Assembly (NCBI GenBank): GCA_946405695.1 | Contig: CAMJIA010000059.1 | Coordinates: forward strand, 1 to 9,162 | Source: an uncultured Prevotellaceae bacterium | GTDB lineage: Bacteria; Bacteroidota; Bacteroidia; Bacteroidales; Bacteroidaceae | Length of the DNA stretch: 9,162 nt | Direction of reading: 5' to 3' | Part shown: in pieces, positions 1 to 7,146 of the stretch | How the letters are laid out: every line of letters begins with the position of its first letter | Position numbering within the stretch: the stretch's first letter is position 1 | Notes under the pieces: model-generated | Seen by the model: only the letters and a program-made list of their open reading frames with translations | Told to the model about the DNA's origin: nothing | Databases searched by the model: none | Position numbers and translations under genes: made by a program

Positions 1-1192
1 CTTTGTTGCAGCTCCACTCGGCTGTGCCGTACTGATCCATGGGGAAGAACATGCTAACACCACTGAAGTAATCTTCAGTAACAGTAAAGTCGCTGAAATT
101 GATGTTTATAAAGATGTTCGTCTGCCACTTTTCCGCTATACGATTGTAGGGTACTGCACGCTGAAAGACCTGATACCAGTTCTCGTAAGTCGACGGCTCG
201 TTGGCAAAAGCCTTGCGTATGACCTCGCGAATATCGAACATGATGTGCTTACGGTTGCCGTTCACGTAAGTGGCGTTATAATAGATGTGGTGCGCCATCA
301 GGTTACTCTCGTTATTGACATACTCGTTGATGCGTGGCAGCAAAGGGCGCGTAGCTGCTGCCAGCGCTCCCATCTCTGAGGTCTTGATGACAGATAGTGG
401 TACGCGATTGGGATAAGCGTCAGCATAGGCATCGATAACGGTCTGATAGAAATTCTCTGTACGCAGGAACAACGCTGGAACCACCGTGTTATAGGGTGCT
501 CCATTGCCAGGAATCTCTGCTGGTGATCCGATGAGGTAGTCCGTCACGTCGCGCAGTTCGTAGCCATCCTCAACGTTCATCATGTTGCAGCAGTCGCACA
601 TGATGAACTTCCACTTCATGGGAAGCATCTTGAAAACCTCTCGCATGGACGGGATGTTGAGCCACTTGCCTTTTAACAGAGACTCCTTGCTGCGTTCGTC
701 ATAATAAGTAGGAAGTTCATTGTTGCCGGTATCAATACCATAAGCACGATGTGTAGCAACGCTGTCCTCCATAAACCATCCAGTGGCGTGCCCCCACAAT
801 ACCAGACCGTAGTCCTCTGTGGCAGGACACATTTGGTAAATGCGGTCTATGACGTCAATCATATTGTCTGGATCTGACGAGTAGAAGTCCTGTTCGTAGC
901 GGTACAAGGTATCTAAATCACCATCAGAGGTAACCTTGGCAATGAATGGCATCTCGGTTTTGCTGAGTTTATCGACATATAGCACCAGATTCTCTGATAC
1001 GGCTACCTGCTTACGACCTTGTCGCATTTCGTTGATGTCGTTCTGCATATAGGAGTTGAGATTATTCTCTCCAACCATATAGACTATTACAGTACGCTGG
1101 GCAAGATCTACATGGGTAGGACCGTTGTCATCGTCCTTGGAACAGGCCGTAAACAACAGAATTGCACTTATAATCGTCAAAAGATGTTTCAT
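1..1192 (-). CDS. Clostripain-family (C11) cysteine peptidase, lipoprotein, 3'-truncated by window edge
   Basis: The reading frame opens at ATG 1192-1190 and runs without a stop to the window edge, giving 397 visible residues; the C-terminus is missing. It begins with a lipoprotein signal (MKHLLTIISAILLFTAC, lipobox Cys17) followed by an acidic SKDDD stretch, so I infer a lipid-anchored, exported protein. The C11 fold is shown by 'RTVIVYMVGENNL' near residue 33, the catalytic His135 in LVLWGHATGW, and the catalytic Cys in the CDCCNMMNVE motif (residues 199-208; Cys202 aligns with the family's DAC cysteine). Further on are 'LIGSPAEIPGNGAPY' and 'SGVSMFFPMDQYG', both typical of clostripain relatives. 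The family cleaves proteins, usually after Arg or Lys; the actual substrate is unknown. It is divergent from the lysozyme gene and has its own -7 box at 1211-1218. Confidence 0.9.
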   Translation of the reverse strand, partial: MKHLLTIISAILLFTACSKDDDNGPTHVDLAQRTVIVYMVGENNLNSYMQNDINEMRQGRKQVAVSENLVLYVDKLSKTEMPFIAKVTSDGDLDTLYRYEQDFYSSDPDNMIDVIDRIYQMCPATEDYGLVLWGHATGWFMEDSVATHRAYGIDTGNNELPTYYDERSKESLLKGKWLNIPSMREVFKMLPMKWKFIMCDCCNMMNVEDGYELRDVTDYLIGSPAEIPGNGAPYNTVVPALFLRTENFYQTVIDAYADAYPNRVPLSVIKTSEMGALAAATRPLLPRINEYVNNESNLMAHHIYYNATYVNGNRKHIMFDIREVIRKAFANEPSTYENWYQVFQRAVPYNRIAEKWQTNIFININFSDFTVTEDYFSGVSMFFPMDQYGTAEWSCNK

Positions 1193-1210
1193 TTGTTTAC
1201 TTTTTGTTTG

Positions 1211-1218
1211 CAAAGATA
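1211..1218 (-). promoter_or_regulatory. -7 box of the C11 peptidase gene
   Basis: On the minus strand this reads TATCTTTG, an exact match to the Bacteroidetes -7 consensus TAnnTTTG. It lies 18 bases before the ATG, giving an inferred leader of about a dozen bases. No TTTG-like -33 element is found at the usual distance; that position lies in the A+T heptad repeats. Confidence 0.6.
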
Positions 1219-1222
1219 CTAA

Positions 1223-1257
1223 TAATTCATAATTAATAATGCATAATGCATAATTAT
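1223..1257. repeat. Five in-phase A+T heptads (TAATNNN)
   Basis: Five consecutive 7-base units all begin TAAT: TAATTCA, TAATTAA, TAATGCA, TAATGCA, TAATTAT. They fill almost the whole spacer between the two divergent -7 boxes. The function is unknown. The same 7-base period recurs at 2428-2455 and 8397-8424 with different sequences. Confidence 0.75.
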
Positions 1258-1260
1258 TTG

Positions 1261-1268
1261 TATCTTTG
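1261..1268 (+). promoter_or_regulatory. -7 box of the GH25 lysozyme gene
   Basis: TATCTTTG matches TAnnTTTG exactly and lies 19 bases before the ATG at 1288. With the preceding G and following C it forms GTATCTTTGC (1260-1269), the mirror of GCAAAGATAC at 1210-1219, so the two divergent promoters form an inverted repeat. The box lies inside any longer reading of the gene starting at 1246, which argues for the 1288 start. Confidence 0.62.
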
Positions 1269-1287
1269 CATTCAAATTTTGAAAATA

Positions 1288-1986
1288 ATGAAGCATTTAG
1301 CACACTATATAACCATTTTCCTCTCTTTGCTGGCTCTTCCTTCACATGCACAAGACTACTATGTGCAGTGTGAGGACACGTGTTCACATATTCATGGCAT
1401 AGACCTCAGCCACTACCAAGGCAATGTGTTTTGGGAGACCATTGGCGACAATACTCATATGGCATATGTCTACTTGAAAGCTACTGAAGGCGGTGACCGT
1501 ATTGATGCTACCTTTGAACGTAATATCTGGATGGCCCACCAGCAGGGACTGAAAGTTGGAAGTTACCATTTCTATCGTCCGAAGACTGACCAACTGAAAC
1601 AATTACGTAATTTCCAGTCGCAATGTATCCCTGAGGAACAGGATTTGGTGCCGATGATAGATGTGGAGAGTACGGGTGGACTGTCAACCGACGTGTTCTG
1701 CGACTCATTGTTCTATTTCCTCGACTTGATAGAAGAGGCCTATCAGCAGAAACCGCTCATCTATACCGGTCGTAATTTCTATAATAAGCATTTGCAGGGT
1801 AAGATTGACGACTACAAAATCATGATTGCCATGTACACAGACGAAGAACCCGTTGTTGCTGACGACCGCGAGATCACCATGTGGCAGTATACGGGTAAGG
1901 GAAGCATATCAGGCATTAGCGGCTACGTGGACAAGAGCCGCTTTATGGGAAACCATAACCTTCGAGAGATTCGGTTCCGTCACTGA
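1288..1986 (+). CDS. Exported GH25 lysozyme (N-acetylmuramidase)
   Basis: This 232-residue protein is a glycoside hydrolase family 25 muramidase, which cleaves the beta-1,4 bond between N-acetylmuramic acid and N-acetylglucosamine in peptidoglycan. A type I signal peptide (about residues 1-21, ending SHA|QD) is followed by a single catalytic domain. GH25 landmarks are IHGIDLSHYQG (Asp39), YLKATEGG (62-69), 'VGSYHFYRP' (90-98), the active-site pair Asp125 and Glu127 in PMIDVES, 'PLIYTG' (156-161) and MWQYTG (198-203). No cell-wall-binding repeats are attached. I chose ATG 1288 because the signal peptide starts there and the -7 box lies just upstream; the 14 residues added by a 1246 start would be promoter sequence. 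Its TGA directly abuts the stop of the convergent TerB-like gene. It may remodel the host's own wall or attack other bacteria; the sequence does not decide. Confidence 0.92.
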   Translation: MKHLAHYITIFLSLLALPSHAQDYYVQCEDTCSHIHGIDLSHYQGNVFWETIGDNTHMAYVYLKATEGGDRIDATFERNIWMAHQQGLKVGSYHFYRPKTDQLKQLRNFQSQCIPEEQDLVPMIDVESTGGLSTDVFCDSLFYFLDLIEEAYQQKPLIYTGRNFYNKHLQGKIDDYKIMIAMYTDEEPVVADDREITMWQYTGKGSISGISGYVDKSRFMGNHNLREIRFRH

Positions 1987-2421
1987 TTACTTGTTTTTGT
2001 TTTCTTCGTAAGACGCTAACACTTCAACGCCTTTCTTTCCGAGACACTTGCAGTAGTCTCTAATTTCGGCATCGGTTTGCTCGTCGTTGAAGCCTAGATT
2101 ATGTGCAATGTTCCTTAGCGCATGTATCTCCTGGGGGTAGCACACCTTGTCTGTAGCCATCACCTCGATAAGGCGTCGCAGGTATTTGCTCTTTTCCACA
2201 AGACTGGTAGGATAGTTGTCCTTGATTTTCTCAGGATCCATCTTAAACAACTTCTGCAACTTGTCGATGTCTATGCCTTCCTGTCGACAGATGGTCAGAA
2301 TAATGCTATTCTCGTCTAGCGAATAGTTGCTGTCAGAGGCACTTATAATAATAAGGTCACGCAGACGTGTGAGATCAGGGTCGTTACTGAGGTCACGTTT
2401 GAAAAGATCGAATAGTCCCAT
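1987..2421 (-). CDS. TerB-like small helical protein
   Basis: This 144-residue soluble, all-helical protein has no signal peptide or membrane segment. It shows two halves of similar pattern: SASDSNYSLDE (Asp30, Glu37) then a helix with LTICRQEGI, and VMATDKVCYPQE (Asp91, Glu98) then a helix with IAHNLGF. This duplicated 'D-x6-E' arrangement at helix starts, with small hydrophobic helices between, is typical of TerB/DjlA-type domains, which have been proposed to bind metal. TerB was named from tellurite resistance, but most relatives have no known role and no other ter gene is present. It is the last gene of the five-gene minus-strand cluster, 43 bases after the preceding gene. The family call rests on pattern, not alignment. 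Confidence 0.68.
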   Translation of the reverse strand: MGLFDLFKRDLSNDPDLTRLRDLIIISASDSNYSLDENSIILTICRQEGIDIDKLQKLFKMDPEKIKDNYPTSLVEKSKYLRRLIEVMATDKVCYPQEIHALRNIAHNLGFNDEQTDAEIRDYCKCLGKKGVEVLASYEENKNK

Positions 2422-2427
2422 AATTGT

Positions 2428-2455
2428 ATAGTTTAGAGTTAATAGTTTAAAGTAT
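2428..2455. repeat. Four A+T heptads upstream of the TerB-like gene
   Basis: Two 12-base copies, ATAGTTTAGAGT (2428-2439) and ATAGTTTAAAGT (2442-2453), differ at one position and are offset by 14 bases. The stretch can be read as four heptads: ATAGTTT, AGAGTTA, ATAGTTT, AAAGTAT. It occupies most of the 43-base gap before the TerB-like gene. No TAnnTTTG box is seen here, so the gene probably depends on read-through. Confidence 0.6.
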
Positions 2456-2464
2456 AGCGTTTTC

Positions 2465-3259
2465 TTATTCTTCGATGTGCGACATCGAGTGAGTGAAGTT
2501 GCGAATGAAGTTGGTGACAGCCTCCATGGGATAATAACGCATATAGCGCGCAGATTGTTTGACGTGCCACATCATTGCTTTGGAGTCGCTGCTACGTACG
2601 AAGATACTCTGACCTTGAGTGAAATACCAATCAGCAGCATTTTTCTCTGTCAGTTGAAAGATATCATCGATCGCTTTTCGTGTTTTCTTGTCAACGGCTG
2701 CGTCGGTAAAGCGTATCTCCTGTTCAGTGAAATCAAAAAGTTCCATGAGCATTGACCCCTCCAGACGTGCCATCTGTCCCATGTCCAAGCGGTGTATCCA
2801 TGTTTTCAGTACTTCATATTCGATGGTATCTTTTGTTGTACGCAGATAGATGCCTAGCATGGCGAGCTGGCGCAAGCTGATGCCTTGCGTCATAATGTTG
2901 CGGGCAATATGGATTAGACGCAACAATAGGTTAAAAGTAGGATCCTCAGAACCGGATTCCTCAGCGAGTTGTTGTAGTTTGCGGTTAAGCATAGGATTCG
3001 TCAGTTCCTCTGGTCCTTGCTCTTCCCTTGTCGATGTCTGGTCTTCCTCAAAATGCTGGCGCAGCGAAGGAGGCATTTGTAAGAAGAAGTCATCTTGGCA
3101 ACGACGGATGCCGTTCCTAATCCAGGGTGTTACACCATGAATCTGGGATATCTGGTAGAGTCTGTTCCATTTCCAGTGTGACATGGGCTCAATGGGCTCT
3201 GTCTTGCCAAAGGCTCCACAACGGAGCAAACGTAGGAAGTTGCGCTGTATGATGTTCAT
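2465..3259 (-). CDS. Uncharacterised protein resembling nucleotidyltransferase (NTP_transf_5) family, catalytic core missing
   Basis: This 264-residue soluble protein has no signal peptide. Its first part (residues 6-72: FLRLLRCGAFGK, then a Trp-rich helix, 'ISQIHGVTPWIRNGI', then 'MPPSLRQHFEE') resembles the N-terminus of the uncharacterised nucleotidyltransferase family NTP_transf_5. Residues 109-175 (FNLLLRLIHIARNI, GISLRQLAMLGIYL, then 'IHRLDMGQMARLEG') resemble that family's C-terminal half, where GLRQL plus a Trp/Asp helix is usual. The segment between, which should hold the Gly-Ser and Asp-x-Asp catalytic motifs, is replaced by a short acidic linker (71-107, rich in Glu, Gln and Ser). 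I infer a non-catalytic relative; the resemblance is from memory of the family. It sits 9 bases after the antiporter stop and is surely co-transcribed. No function can be assigned. Confidence 0.6.
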   Translation of the reverse strand: MNIIQRNFLRLLRCGAFGKTEPIEPMSHWKWNRLYQISQIHGVTPWIRNGIRRCQDDFFLQMPPSLRQHFEEDQTSTREEQGPEELTNPMLNRKLQQLAEESGSEDPTFNLLLRLIHIARNIMTQGISLRQLAMLGIYLRTTKDTIEYEVLKTWIHRLDMGQMARLEGSMLMELFDFTEQEIRFTDAAVDKKTRKAIDDIFQLTEKNAADWYFTQGQSIFVRSSDSKAMMWHVKQSARYMRYYPMEAVTNFIRNFTHSMSHIEE

Positions 3260-3268
3260 CGTATATCT

Positions 3269-4543
3269 TTATGAATAGCGTTTCGGATACCTTAATAATA
3301 TAGAGAGTATGGCTGCAATGCCAATAGCGAATGGGTAATAGAGGTAGGGCAGGATGCTGATGGGGTTCAGCTGTGCCAGTCCTGCTGCCATGAGCATTTG
3401 TGCACCATAGGGAATAAGCCCTTGTACTGTACAGGAGAATGTGTCAAGGATGGATGCACATTTGCGGTTGTCGACACCGAAACGATCGGCAATCTGTTTG
3501 GCAATGCCACCCACGGTAATGATTGCCACCGTGTTATTGGCCGTACAGAGGTCCACGAACGACACCAGTCCTGCAACTGTCATCTCTGCGCCACGTTTGG
3601 TGGATACATGACGTGTGAGACGTTCGATGATGAAGTCGATGCCGCCATTATGCTTGATAATCTCCAAGAGCCCACCTGCCATCATGGTAATGATGATCAG
3701 TTCGCCCATGCCAACGATACCGTTACCCATAGCACTGAACCACCCGTAGATATCGAACGAACCGTCAAGGATACCAATGATACCAGTCAATATGATACCT
3801 AATGACAGTACTGCCATTACATTCATACCAAGCACGGCGGTAAGCAATACGACGAGGTAGGGTACAACTTTGACGAACGAAACATCGCCAACGCTGTGGG
3901 GCGAGGTTATGCCTTGTCCCATATACAGATAAATTCCCAGTATCAGTACTGCAGCTGGTACCACGATGAACGAGTTGACGCGGAACTTGTCGTTCAGCTT
4001 GCAACCCTGTGTGGAGGTGGCGGCAATGGTGGTATCAGAGATGAACGACAGGTTGTCGCCAAAGAACGAACCTCCCACCACGACAGCTGTCATCAAGGGT
4101 ATGCTGGTACCTGTTTGTTGTGCCACGCCAGCAGCTATAGGTGTCAGTGCCACAATGGTTCCTACGCTGGTTCCTACGCTGACAGAGATGAAACAGGCAG
4201 CAAGGAACAGTCCTGCCAATAGCATGTTGCCGGGCAAAAGTGTCAGTGCCAAGTTGACAGTAGCATCGATAGCTCCCATCACCTTGGCGGTATGGGCAAA
4301 AGCTCCAGCCAATATGAATATCCAGATCATTAGCATCATCTGCCCCTTGGCAGCGCCACGACTGTAGATGTCGATGCGCTCACGAAGAGGAATGTTACCG
4401 CTGGTTACGACAGCATACATTGATGCCGCCATGAATGCTACGGTGATGGGCACTTTGTAAAAGTCACGAGCAATAATACTCGTGACTAAATACAAAATGA
4501 CGAACACCGCAAGCGGTGATAATGCTAATATTCCTTTTTTCAA
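3269..4543 (-). CDS. NhaC-family Na+/H+ antiporter (possible organic-acid exchanger)
   Basis: This 424-residue inner-membrane protein has about 10-12 hydrophobic segments. NhaC/ion-transporter hallmarks are SVSVGTSVGTIVALTPI (120-136), GGSFFGDNLSFISDTT (157-172), which is the family signature, and in the second half DLCTANNTVAIITVGG (331-346) with 'ILDTFSCTVQGLIPYG' (365-380). The family exchanges Na+ for H+; a Bacillus relative, MleN, couples malate and lactate, so organic-anion transport exists in the family. The start is TTG 4543-4541, overlapping the uxaA stop as TTGA, with a GGAG seven bases upstream; no ATG fits this end. The tight coupling to uxaA suggests a job in hexuronate use, either balancing ions during sugar-acid uptake or carrying the acid itself; this is inference. 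Confidence is high for the family and low for the substrate. Confidence 0.87.
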   Translation of the reverse strand: MKKGILALSPLAVFVILYLVTSIIARDFYKVPITVAFMAASMYAVVTSGNIPLRERIDIYSRGAAKGQMMLMIWIFILAGAFAHTAKVMGAIDATVNLALTLLPGNMLLAGLFLAACFISVSVGTSVGTIVALTPIAAGVAQQTGTSIPLMTAVVVGGSFFGDNLSFISDTTIAATSTQGCKLNDKFRVNSFIVVPAAVLILGIYLYMGQGITSPHSVGDVSFVKVVPYLVVLLTAVLGMNVMAVLSLGIILTGIIGILDGSFDIYGWFSAMGNGIVGMGELIIITMMAGGLLEIIKHNGGIDFIIERLTRHVSTKRGAEMTVAGLVSFVDLCTANNTVAIITVGGIAKQIADRFGVDNRKCASILDTFSCTVQGLIPYGAQMLMAAGLAQLNPISILPYLYYPFAIGIAAILSILLRYPKRYS

Positions 4544-6036
4544 AGCGTTACTCCGTTTTTGAATATTGAAATCTCGCGATAACCGTTCTCCTCGTTACGG
4601 GCGGGCTCGCCACTGGCAACGGCTAATACCTTGTCAATGAACTCAGGAACCAGCTCCTGCATAGTACGACCCTCAACGAGTTGGCCTGCCGAGAAGTCTA
4701 CCCAGTGGGGCTTATTCTTGGCTAGCGTAGGATTAGTGGCAATCTTCATAGTAGGTACGAAGGTGCCGAAAGGAGTGCCACGACCTGTGGTAAACAATAC
4801 GATATGACAACCGGCAGAAGCCAGTGCTGTGGATGCTACGAGGTCGTTGCCAGGGGCTGACAACAAATTCAGTCCAGTATGCTCCAAACGATCACCATAC
4901 TCCATGACACCGCTAACCGGAGCCTTGCCACACTTCTGGGTGCAGCCCAGTGCCTTATCTTCGAGGGTAGAGATGCCACCTGCTTTGTTGCCAGGACTGG
5001 GATTCTCGCCGACGGGTTCTCCGTGGGAGAGGAAGTAATTCTTGAAGTTGTTAATCATCGAGACAGTCTTGTCAAACAGCTCTGGTGTCTCACAACGGTT
5101 CATCAGAATGGTCTCAGCGCCAAACATCTCAGGAACCTCCGTAAGAATGCTAGTGCCGCCCTGTGCTACAAGCCAGTCGGAGAACTCGCCAACCAACGGA
5201 TTAGCGGTAATGCCAGAGAAACCGTCAGAACCACCACACTTCAAGCCTACACGCAATTTGTTGACACTGACTTCTTCGCGCTTGTCTTTCTTGGCCTGAG
5301 CGTAGAGGTCACGAAGGATAGCCATACCTGCTTCCATCTCGTCACCCTCAACACGTTGGGTCACCAACAGTTTGATGCGGTCCTTGTCGTAGTCGCCGAG
5401 CATTGCCATGAAATCCTCCGGTTGGTTGTTCTCACAGCCAAGGCTGAGCACCAGTACACCACCTGCATTGGGGTGCAGACAGATGTCGCGTAACACTTTG
5501 CGGGTGTTTTCGTGGTCTTCAGAAAGTTGTGAACAACCATAGTTGTGATGCCACGTCCAGATGGCATCAATACCTTTCATGCCTGTTTCTTTTCGCAACT
5601 GTTCAGCCAGTCGCTCAGCGATGCCGTTAACACAGCCTACGGTAGGTACAATCCAAATCTCATTGCGTACGCCAACGTCACCATTCTTGCGAATATATCC
5701 CTTGAAGGTACGCTTTTCGTCTTTAATGTTAAGAGGCTGGTTTACAGGGTTGTATGTATATTCAAGTGTTCCGCTAAGATTAGTCTTGAGATTGTTCTCG
5801 TTAACCCAGTCGCCTGCCTTCAGATCCTGACGTGCATGACCGATGGGATAGCCATACTTAATGATGTCTTCACCTTGTTTGGTATCTTTGATGAGCACCT
5901 TGTGGCCAGCTGGCGTGTCCTGATTAATGATGATTTTTTTGCCGTCAATATCGATGATGTCTCCCTTCTTTTTGGGGGCCAGACAAACGACGACGGAGTC
6001 AGCTGGATTGATTTTCAAAAATGTAGCTTGTTCCAT
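4540..6036 (-). CDS. uxaA: Altronate dehydratase
   Basis: This 498-residue enzyme is close to the usual UxaA length of about 495. It dehydrates D-altronate to 2-keto-3-deoxygluconate in the galacturonate pathway, in the cytoplasm, with a divalent metal. It carries both parts of the family: an N-terminal SAF domain (about 1-100, with 'DTPAGHKVLIKD' near 40) and the main UxaA domain. Motifs include GYIRKNGDVGVRN (113-125), 'PTVGCVNGIAE', HHNYGCSQLSEDHENT (163-178), LSLGCENNQPE (198-207), LKCGGSDGFSGITANP (265-280), 'TEVPEMFGAE', GCTQKCGKAPV (364-374) and TTGRGTPFG (416-424). Galactarate dehydratase GarD is a relative, but the neighbours kdgK and eda favour altronate. It lies 31 bases after the regulator gene and overlaps the antiporter gene by four bases. 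Confidence 0.95.
   Translation of the reverse strand: MEQATFLKINPADSVVVCLAPKKKGDIIDIDGKKIIINQDTPAGHKVLIKDTKQGEDIIKYGYPIGHARQDLKAGDWVNENNLKTNLSGTLEYTYNPVNQPLNIKDEKRTFKGYIRKNGDVGVRNEIWIVPTVGCVNGIAERLAEQLRKETGMKGIDAIWTWHHNYGCSQLSEDHENTRKVLRDICLHPNAGGVLVLSLGCENNQPEDFMAMLGDYDKDRIKLLVTQRVEGDEMEAGMAILRDLYAQAKKDKREEVSVNKLRVGLKCGGSDGFSGITANPLVGEFSDWLVAQGGTSILTEVPEMFGAETILMNRCETPELFDKTVSMINNFKNYFLSHGEPVGENPSPGNKAGGISTLEDKALGCTQKCGKAPVSGVMEYGDRLEHTGLNLLSAPGNDLVASTALASAGCHIVLFTTGRGTPFGTFVPTMKIATNPTLAKNKPHWVDFSAGQLVEGRTMQELVPEFIDKVLAVASGEPARNEENGYREISIFKNGVTL
4551..4554 (-). promoter_or_regulatory. Shine-Dalgarno GGAG deciding the TTG start of the NhaC-family gene
   Basis: On the minus strand GGAG lies inside the last codons of uxaA, seven bases before TTG 4543. 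This is good spacing, in a window where most genes lack a recognisable ribosome site. It supports the rare start and translational coupling to uxaA. Confidence 0.6.
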
Positions 6037-6067
6037 AATGATTTGTTTGTTTTTTAGTATTTGTTAT

Positions 6068-7138
6068 TTAGCCAATATTTTTCCTTCTGTAGAAATCAAT
6101 ATTTTCCTTAGTCAGCAATTCGATAGGCATGTAGTTCACAGGGTCCACCTCTTTCTTCAGGATGATGGCATTGAACAGCGTGTCAATGCAAGCATAACCC
6201 TGCATGAAGGCGTGCTGTGCTATCAGGAACGAGATGCTGCCCTGACGGACGCACTCTGCATTCTTGGGTACCATATCGTAACCCATAATCTGGATGTTAC
6301 GACGGTTGCTCCTCAACAGATATTCACCCACAAGGTGTGCCTTGGAGTTGAAGGTGATGCAATGGTGTACCAAAGGATGTTCTTCAAAGAACTTTTCCAG
6401 GATGGCATCGTAGCATTCACGCTTCTCGTCAAGCGACAGGTTGACTTCATGGATGATGACGTTAGGGAAGTGGTCGTGCATGTAATGGCGGAATCCTGTC
6501 TCGCGGTTCTCCTGCTGTTTGGATGCTACGTTCCCGTTTCTCATCTGTTTCATCAGCATGATTTCCTTCTCCTTTGAGGCGATAATCATCAGCATGCGGG
6601 CGGCGAAGTATCCGCTGGAGAATGAGTCCTGACCAAAGAAAGCCAGTGGTCGCAGGTCGGGCATGTAGGAGTCGAGCAGAATGAAAGGCGTCCCCTGTTC
6701 GTGCATGATGTCCGTGTACTTCCTGGTGATGTCCAGCTGCGAAGGGACGACGATAACTCCGTCAGGCTCCTGTCTGAGCACCTCCGTCATCGTCTTGGCA
6801 AAAGTGCTGGTGTCGAAACGGTTGTAGTACATTACCTTATAAGATACGCGAAAATCACGAAGACGGTCACAAGCCGTGCCTGCACCTTCTTCTATCTCCT
6901 CCCAATAGGCCTCCGACTCATGTTTAGGGAGCACCATGAAGAAGTTGTACGACTTGTTATAGGCCAGAGCAGAGGCATACATGTTAGGCTTGTAGTCCAT
7001 CTCCTCCAGGGCCTTTTTGACCTTTTCCAGCGCCTTAGGCGACACGTTTGGGCGCTCGTGGAGCACACGGTCCACAGTACCAACGCTGACGCCTGCGCGC
7101 TCTGCGATATCCTTGATTCTTATCTTAGCAGTATCCAT
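6068..7138 (-). CDS. LacI-family transcriptional regulator of the hexuronate genes
   Basis: This 356-residue protein has an N-terminal LacI helix-turn-helix (about residues 6-58): IRIKDIAERAGVSVGTVDRV with recognition helix 'SVGTVDRVLH', then 'KALEEMDYKPN' and a hinge-like 'YASALAYN'. A periplasmic-binding-protein-like sensor domain follows to the end (for example 'EPDGVIVVPSQ', 'GTPFILLDSYMPD', 'FGQDSFSSGYFAA', 'QIMGYDMVPKN', and 'GSISFLIAQHAFMQGY'). I chose ATG 7138 because the helix-turn-helix begins right there; the upstream TTG at 7180 would make the promoter box part of the protein. It stands first in the minus-strand cluster ahead of uxaA, divergent from kdgK, with a LacI-type palindrome between them. 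It probably senses a hexuronate breakdown product, perhaps 2-keto-3-deoxygluconate, but the inducer cannot be read from sequence. Confidence 0.94.
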   Translation of the reverse strand: MDTAKIRIKDIAERAGVSVGTVDRVLHERPNVSPKALEKVKKALEEMDYKPNMYASALAYNKSYNFFMVLPKHESEAYWEEIEEGAGTACDRLRDFRVSYKVMYYNRFDTSTFAKTMTEVLRQEPDGVIVVPSQLDITRKYTDIMHEQGTPFILLDSYMPDLRPLAFFGQDSFSSGYFAARMLMIIASKEKEIMLMKQMRNGNVASKQQENRETGFRHYMHDHFPNVIIHEVNLSLDEKRECYDAILEKFFEEHPLVHHCITFNSKAHLVGEYLLRSNRRNIQIMGYDMVPKNAECVRQGSISFLIAQHAFMQGYACIDTLFNAIILKKEVDPVNYMPIELLTKENIDFYRRKNIG

Positions 7139-7146
7139 AATCTCTG

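Noticed and set aside
1246..1287. Upstream start for the lysozyme adding 14 residues
   Set aside because: The added stretch covers the -7 box, and the signal peptide begins properly at 1288.
1987..2421. Tellurite-resistance locus
   Set aside because: Only one TerB-like domain protein is present, without other ter genes, so the resistance label is not supported.
4879..5493. 204-residue plus-strand open frame inside uxaA
   Set aside because: Entirely antisense to conserved UxaA motifs, with a composition expected from reversed codons and no recognisable domain.
5545..6057. 170-residue plus-strand open frame opposite the start of uxaA
   Set aside because: Antisense shadow of the SAF domain region, without promoter or family resemblance.
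5927..6577. 216-residue plus-strand open frame across the uxaA/lacI junction
   Set aside because: It is antisense to two well-recognised genes, has no family motif and no TAnnTTTG promoter or ribosome site at its start; it reflects the codon pattern of the real genes.
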